From: Paraburkholderia sp. BCC1885
GTDB taxonomy: Bacteria; Pseudomonadota; Gammaproteobacteria; Burkholderiales; Burkholderiaceae
Length of the DNA stretch: 64,000 bases
Direction of reading: 5' to 3'
Assembly: GCF_900996235.1 (NCBI RefSeq)
Contig: NZ_CAAJGM010000188.1
Location: forward strand, 31,513-95,512
Under the pieces are notes generated by a model. The model did no database searches, was not told the origin of the DNA, and saw only the letters and a list, made by a program, of their open reading frames with translations. The position numbers and the translations under genes are program-made. This document shows, piece after piece, positions 61,101 to 64,000 of this stretch (position 1 is its first letter; each line of letters starts with the position of its first letter).

Positions 61101-62720
61101 ACGCAGTATGAATACGATGCGCTTGGTGCATTGACGAAGGTCGGTCCGATGTCGATCCTGCGTGACGGGCTTGGACGGGAAGTTGGACGTCAGACGGGCG
61201 AATTCGTCATGCAGCGGCAATACGATGCGTTGGGTCGTGTTTGTCGCCAGGTCGCTGGGCCGCAATCTGCGTTTGATGAGATGCCGTCCGATCCCATTGA
61301 CGCACTGGAAAGGCTCTCGCGGCAACTGTATTCATACGACGCAGTCGGGCAACTTCAGCGGGTCGACACGGATTCCGATAGCGTGTCGTATCAGCACGAT
61401 GTCCGTGGACAAGTGACGTCCGTCCGTAGTCTTCGTCAACCGCCGGAGCACTACTGCTACGACGCGAATCTGAATATCGCCGCGCACGGCCAGCAGAGTC
61501 CGGTTGACGCGCACAACTATTTGTCTGGAGGCTTGCCGGAGCGTGTTGGCTACACGCGCTACCGGTACGATGCGCGTGGGCGGACGATCGAGAAGACGAT
61601 TGAGCAGCCTGGATTCAGGCCGAGGACGTGGCAATACACGTGGGACGGGCTGAACCGGCTGGTGAAGGTGCGCACACCGGAAAAAGGCCTTTGGACATAC
61701 CAGTATGATGCGTTCAGCAGGCGAGTTGGGAAAACCAACATGGCCGGCGGCGAGGCGGTGCGTTTTCTTTGGGATGGCTATGCCGTTGGCGAGCGCTGGC
61801 ATGAATACCGTGACGGAACCACGGGCAACGTGGTTACCTGGCACATAGAGTCGGGCACGTTATCACCGATAGGTCAAGAAACTACTAAAGGAGTGTATGC
61901 CGTCTTCGCGGACATGGCCGGACACGGTAGTTGTGTTTTCGACGATCAAGGTACGGTCGTGTGGACGGGCACCCAAACTTTGTGGGGACGCCTGTTTGCT
62001 CACAAGAAAGCGGCCAACGACGAAGCGCTGGATACGACTTGCAGGTTTCCAGGCCAGTGGGAAGATGAAGAATCTGGTCTTCACTACAATGTGCATAGGT
62101 TCTACGATCCAACTTCTGGCAGCTACGTGTGCATCGATCCGATCGGGCTTGTCGGTGGATTGCGCACGCAAGGCTATGTCTCGAATCCGTGCCGCGGCAC
62201 CGATCCGCTTGGGTTGCAAGGTTGCGAAAAAGCCACCGGTGAGCCGTCTCAAGCGAAGAAAGATGAGATACGCGCTATCCCGAAAGGGGAACGTCCTGAT
62301 CCATCCGAATATTTGTCTCAAGACTACATATCTGACCACCTTTCTCAGTTCCAGGATGGAGCATCAAGATTCATGACGCAATCAAATCTTGAGAAGTACG
62401 GCATCGCCCAGCGCGATGGCACGTCTTTCGTAATGCCAAGTTCAGAGGCGGACCAATTGATTGCCTCTACGAGCGGTAATCCAGCAGCGCTTGAAGAGGC
62501 ACTAGGTCTCCCGAAGGATTTTCTTGCGTCAAATCAGCTGTACCGCGTGGATATAGCAAATCCGCAGGAGTTGAATCTCAGGATGCCGTCCGGGAATGAG
62601 GCGGGAGCGAATGATCAATGGATCCCTGGTGGTAAGCTGCCAGACGGCAACTCGGAGGCTGTTATCGATGCCGGAGGATTGTCGCCGTCACGATACGATG
62701 CAAATCCGGTTGACTTCTAA
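58173..62720 (+). CDS. PAAR-Rhs polymorphic toxin, T6SS effector
   Basis: A 1515-residue effector. In order: a prePAAR motif (about residues 10-45), transmembrane helices (AAGSAAVATGATGAAAAGAAALAAV), a PAAR spike domain interrupted by a second membrane pair (GDPHPACVGDDIAHSSG, then SGSHNVTFEGKAAARVSDVT and VRIGHSTHCSAKVNSG), about 1000 residues of YD/Rhs repeats forming the cocoon, and the core end CIDPIGLVGGL ... TDPLGLQ. The last 166 residues (from about nt 62220) are the variable toxin, richer in A/T than the core and of no family I can name. The N-terminal helices need the upstream DUF1795 chaperone. Confidence 0.95.
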   Translation: MADQDNDTPASIGEPTGSASERLANLQTLEDGDAAKQEQMKWVDGANYGMLGADVGYGSYAAGSAAVATGATGAAAAGAAALAAVPAVVALAGSWALGKLGVTQAIAEGAEKVGDALGLTIGRGDPHPACVGDDIAHSSGFFGMMAGLAAGIAIGAMVAATVATGGLAGALIVGVCMAGGLSLGSALASASQSMGSNCGKITSGSHNVTFEGKAAARVSDVTSCSKHSSSPEPLVEGSKTITINGLPLVRIGHSTHCSAKVNSGRKSIWADRTTGQYGPKNPELTAGEEFFAGLLGGLIGAKLGGMLGDALVKREPTESAEVSGKKDEASTCKEDPVDVATGEMVDIRTDISIPGVLPLQFSRRYRTRSDDSGLLGPKWSTNWSQRLTFQDGHLVRFHNGVGQAITFIAPEAGLDGINLREPRYRLIGKRDEPRILDHQARQVLVFAPLVDGGASRLERIEDLSGNAAAFSYDGDGRLAGVAHTDGYRLEVKYHDAKREIDQVVLHDVSGDSQTLVDYGYDGPMLAHVASFQHGHFHYTYDRNGWMTGWRDTDQTDVRYLYDDAGRVIETGTRQGYHTGRFVYEDSRTRVIDGDGEWIYEYNADGLVTVETNPLGHTTVREWGLGRLLSQTDALGRRTEFQYDERGSLITALEATGSTTRFEYDDNRLMTAVVLPAGGRVKFEYDHLQRLTARTAPDGKVRRYRYGERGELLRVVNDDRETRFDYDAQLRLIATRLPTGAKFRTSFDVLGRLVEEVDPDGGAGRYEYVAGPDNPRGAVSQFTQPDGAVVRARYNSEGLLVEQIDPLGRTTRREYGPFDLVTASVDAAGHVTRFEYDHATRLTKVVNALHETWEYRYDGAGRLVTEIDWGGRTTRYERDAVGRLQVKTLPDGGQWRYGYDPSGRLVTVDAGDVSLAYTYDEAGRLATAEVQGESPHITRFAYDDKGRLIGEDQHGHLLKHVYDAQGRRSVRITPHRETQYEYDALGALTKVGPMSILRDGLGREVGRQTGEFVMQRQYDALGRVCRQVAGPQSAFDEMPSDPIDALERLSRQLYSYDAVGQLQRVDTDSDSVSYQHDVRGQVTSVRSLRQPPEHYCYDANLNIAAHGQQSPVDAHNYLSGGLPERVGYTRYRYDARGRTIEKTIEQPGFRPRTWQYTWDGLNRLVKVRTPEKGLWTYQYDAFSRRVGKTNMAGGEAVRFLWDGYAVGERWHEYRDGTTGNVVTWHIESGTLSPIGQETTKGVYAVFADMAGHGSCVFDDQGTVVWTGTQTLWGRLFAHKKAANDEALDTTCRFPGQWEDEESGLHYNVHRFYDPTSGSYVCIDPIGLVGGLRTQGYVSNPCRGTDPLGLQGCEKATGEPSQAKKDEIRAIPKGERPDPSEYLSQDYISDHLSQFQDGASRFMTQSNLEKYGIAQRDGTSFVMPSSEADQLIASTSGNPAALEEALGLPKDFLASNQLYRVDIANPQELNLRMPSGNEAGANDQWIPGGKLPDGNSEAVIDAGGLSPSRYDANPVDF

Positions 62721-63009
62721 AACTATTGAGCTTTGTGCGGACGCTATGAAATTTGTGGACGACTTTGTTTCAGCGGAACATCGGTTCTCCATCGGGAGAG
62801 AAGTCGATTCGGGAAAGTTCTATCTTTCCATTCCGGTCAGCAATCGCCTTGTCGATTACGAAGAGTATTACGAAATATCGGAATCCGACGCGGAACGGTT
62901 TCGAATTGCCCCAGATCTGGCGCGGCAGTTCGCGGAGAGGTGCCGGAACAGAATGATGGACGATGCCCTAATCATCAAGCCCGGCTCTGACCGGGGTGTC
63001 GCGAGCTAG
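62698..63009 (+). CDS. Probable immunity protein to the Rhs toxin
   Basis: A 103-residue acidic soluble protein (IELCADAMKFVDDFVSAEHRF, VDSGKFYLSIPVSNRLVDYEEYYEISESDAERF), starting within the last 23 bases of the Rhs gene. Small acidic proteins directly after a Rhs toxin tail are nearly always its cognate immunity factors. There is no strong ribosome site, so translational coupling is likely; an ATG at 62746 is an alternative. A/T content matches the toxin tail, as expected if the two move together. Confidence 0.65.
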   Translation: MQIRLTSKTIELCADAMKFVDDFVSAEHRFSIGREVDSGKFYLSIPVSNRLVDYEEYYEISESDAERFRIAPDLARQFAERCRNRMMDDALIIKPGSDRGVAS

Positions 63010-63205
63010 GAAAGAGAACGTCCGATTCCTTTGCATGCGTCCAAAGTCTGGCGAAACCGCTTTTTGCCAAAGGCGTGAGACATGGTAAGCCTAAGAACCA
63101 TCATAGGCGTGGCGCATTGGCACGGTAACCAGTCGGAACTCGTCTCCCAGTGGATTTCTCGGACGATGTTCCGCGCCTAGCCTCTCGGCAGTACCAGCGA
63201 ACGCA

Positions 63206-63571
63206 CTATGCGTACCATCGGGTCATGAGAAGTGTATTCAAGCAGCGCTGATAAATATCGCGGGTGACGCGTGAGCCGAAATCGAGCCGCAGACTCTCGT
63301 CAAGCATGGAAGCGACGGTGCTGCCGTTCAGAGACAAGTGGAGTTGCGACTCAATGCGTTGCGCGAGTTCGTATGCCCGGGTAGCAACCATAACTCGAAG
63401 TGTCAATTCTTCGTCGCGCTTGCATGACTGCAACCACATCTGGACTGATTCGACTGTGTGCGCGACGGACATCCAGGTGCCTGTCGCATGTCGCGTAACG
63501 AGTTGGGAAATTACGAGGTATGCGAGCAATTCAGATTGAGCCCGCAGGTCGTGCCTCAGCGGCGTTTGCAT
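63206..63571 (-). CDS. Hypothetical protein near the right edge
   Basis: A 121-residue soluble, helix-rich protein (ELLAYLVISQLVTRHATGTWMSVAHTVESVQMWLQSCKRDEELTLRVMVATRAYELAQRI). An upstream frame ending ELCLELHLSRTTIEHIEAMALTTCKRR overlaps its start and may be the tail of a second gene truncated by the IS66 insertion. I recognise neither. It could be part of a mobile-element regulatory pair. Confidence 0.45.
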   Translation of the reverse strand: MQTPLRHDLRAQSELLAYLVISQLVTRHATGTWMSVAHTVESVQMWLQSCKRDEELTLRVMVATRAYELAQRIESQLHLSLNGSTVASMLDESLRLDFGSRVTRDIYQRCLNTLLMTRWYA

Positions 63572-63819
63572 GTTGTCAGCGCCATAGCTTCAATATGCTC
63601 GATTGTAGTTCGGCTCAGATGGAGTTCAAGGCATAACTCGAGATCCCTTGAGCCGCCATCGTGCTGACGGGCAACGACGTTAATAATCGAGGGGATTGTT
63701 GCGAAACAGGTGTACCGGATTGCAGCGCGGCAAATTCAACACCGGAATCACCGGTATCTGCCTCGCCAATCTCTCGCCCAAGTCAGTGTCATTGAAAGCA
63801 CTACTCGCAACGTTTCGGA

Positions 63820-64000
63820 GTAAGCGGCTCGGCCCGACCGTTTCGCCATGCTGACTTTTCCAAAGCATGATGAGGGCGTTCAGATCAACGGAGCCAGTCA
63901 GCCATGTCGAACGCAGGGGGCGCAGCCCATCCCCGTCGCACGTACGCGCGAAAATTCAAGCAGCAGGTGATCAGAGAGACGTTGGTGCCTGGCATGTCGG
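63820..64000 (+). mobile_element. IS66-family insertion sequence, left end
   Basis: GTAAGCGGC at 63820 resembles the terminal inverted repeat of IS66 elements, and 84 bases inside it a typical IS66 OrfA starts. The rest of the element, its right inverted repeat and target duplication lie beyond the window. Confidence 0.6.
63904..64000 (+). CDS. IS66-type transposase OrfA (partial)
   Basis: Thirty-two codons before the right edge read MSNAGGAAHPRRTYARKFKQ followed by QVIRETLVPGMS. The RRTYxRxFKxQVVxETLxPG pattern is the N-terminal HTH of IS66 TnpA/IS3-type OrfA proteins. It is the first gene of the insertion sequence and is cut by the window edge. Confidence 0.7.
   Translation, partial: MSNAGGAAHPRRTYARKFKQQVIRETLVPGMS

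Overview
The window is a high-GC betaproteobacterial chromosome segment, most probably Paraburkholderia or Burkholderia and most probably the primary chromosome near its replication origin. The evidence is the order mnmE, yidC, yidD, rnpA, rpmH / dnaA, dnaN, gyrB, together with small Burkholderiaceae-type proteins (a DUF4148 protein, a NodT-type efflux lipoprotein, gamma-proteobacterial-type GshA, YaeQ). No rRNA or tRNA gene was recognised.

Bases 1-15100 are ordinary chromosome: an RND efflux outer-membrane lipoprotein cut by the left edge, small envelope proteins, gshA, an ada-alkA alkylation-repair operon, a VOC protein, yaeQ, a LysR regulator, a LysE exporter, speG, a HIT protein and several micro-proteins. 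Between ada and the VOC gene lies a candidate small RNA with two UCCUCC (anti-Shine-Dalgarno) motifs and an intrinsic terminator.

Bases 15300-17100 hold the remains of integrative elements that targeted the 3' end of mnmE. There is a tyrosine-recombinase gene whose product lacks the expected catalytic tyrosine, a diverged second copy of the mnmE tail, and two copies of an inverted-repeat pair with identical geometry. Bases 17062-28054 are the origin-proximal housekeeping block.

From about 28.4 kb to the right edge everything looks accessory. In order: a membrane protein pair; a PIN-like/DUF433 toxin-antitoxin pair; a type I restriction-modification system (hsdR-hsdM-hsdS) with a serine recombinase; a membrane gene broken by an amber codon; a NucS-like nuclease protein; and an XRE regulator. 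Next comes a compact Tn7-like transposition operon at 41.3-48.1 kb (tnsA, tnsB, tnsC and two different tniQ genes) with no cas genes in the window. It is followed by uncharacterised cargo: a hypothetical protein, a metallophosphoesterase and a two-gene membrane module. A scar follows, made of two truncated RepB/ParB-like genes abutting the 3' end of a Ser/Thr phosphatase gene.

Bases 53.6-63.0 kb form a type VI secretion effector island. A putative membrane-acting effector and a membrane immunity candidate are divergent from vgrG, which is followed by a DUF1795 (EagR-like) chaperone, a 1515-residue PAAR-Rhs protein with an unrecognised 166-residue toxin tail, and a probable immunity gene. The right edge enters an IS66-family element. 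The most interesting observations are the two-TniQ Tn7-like operon, the T6SS toxin modules, the anti-SD small RNA and the tandem attachment-site remnant at mnmE. Transposon ends could not be located by eye.
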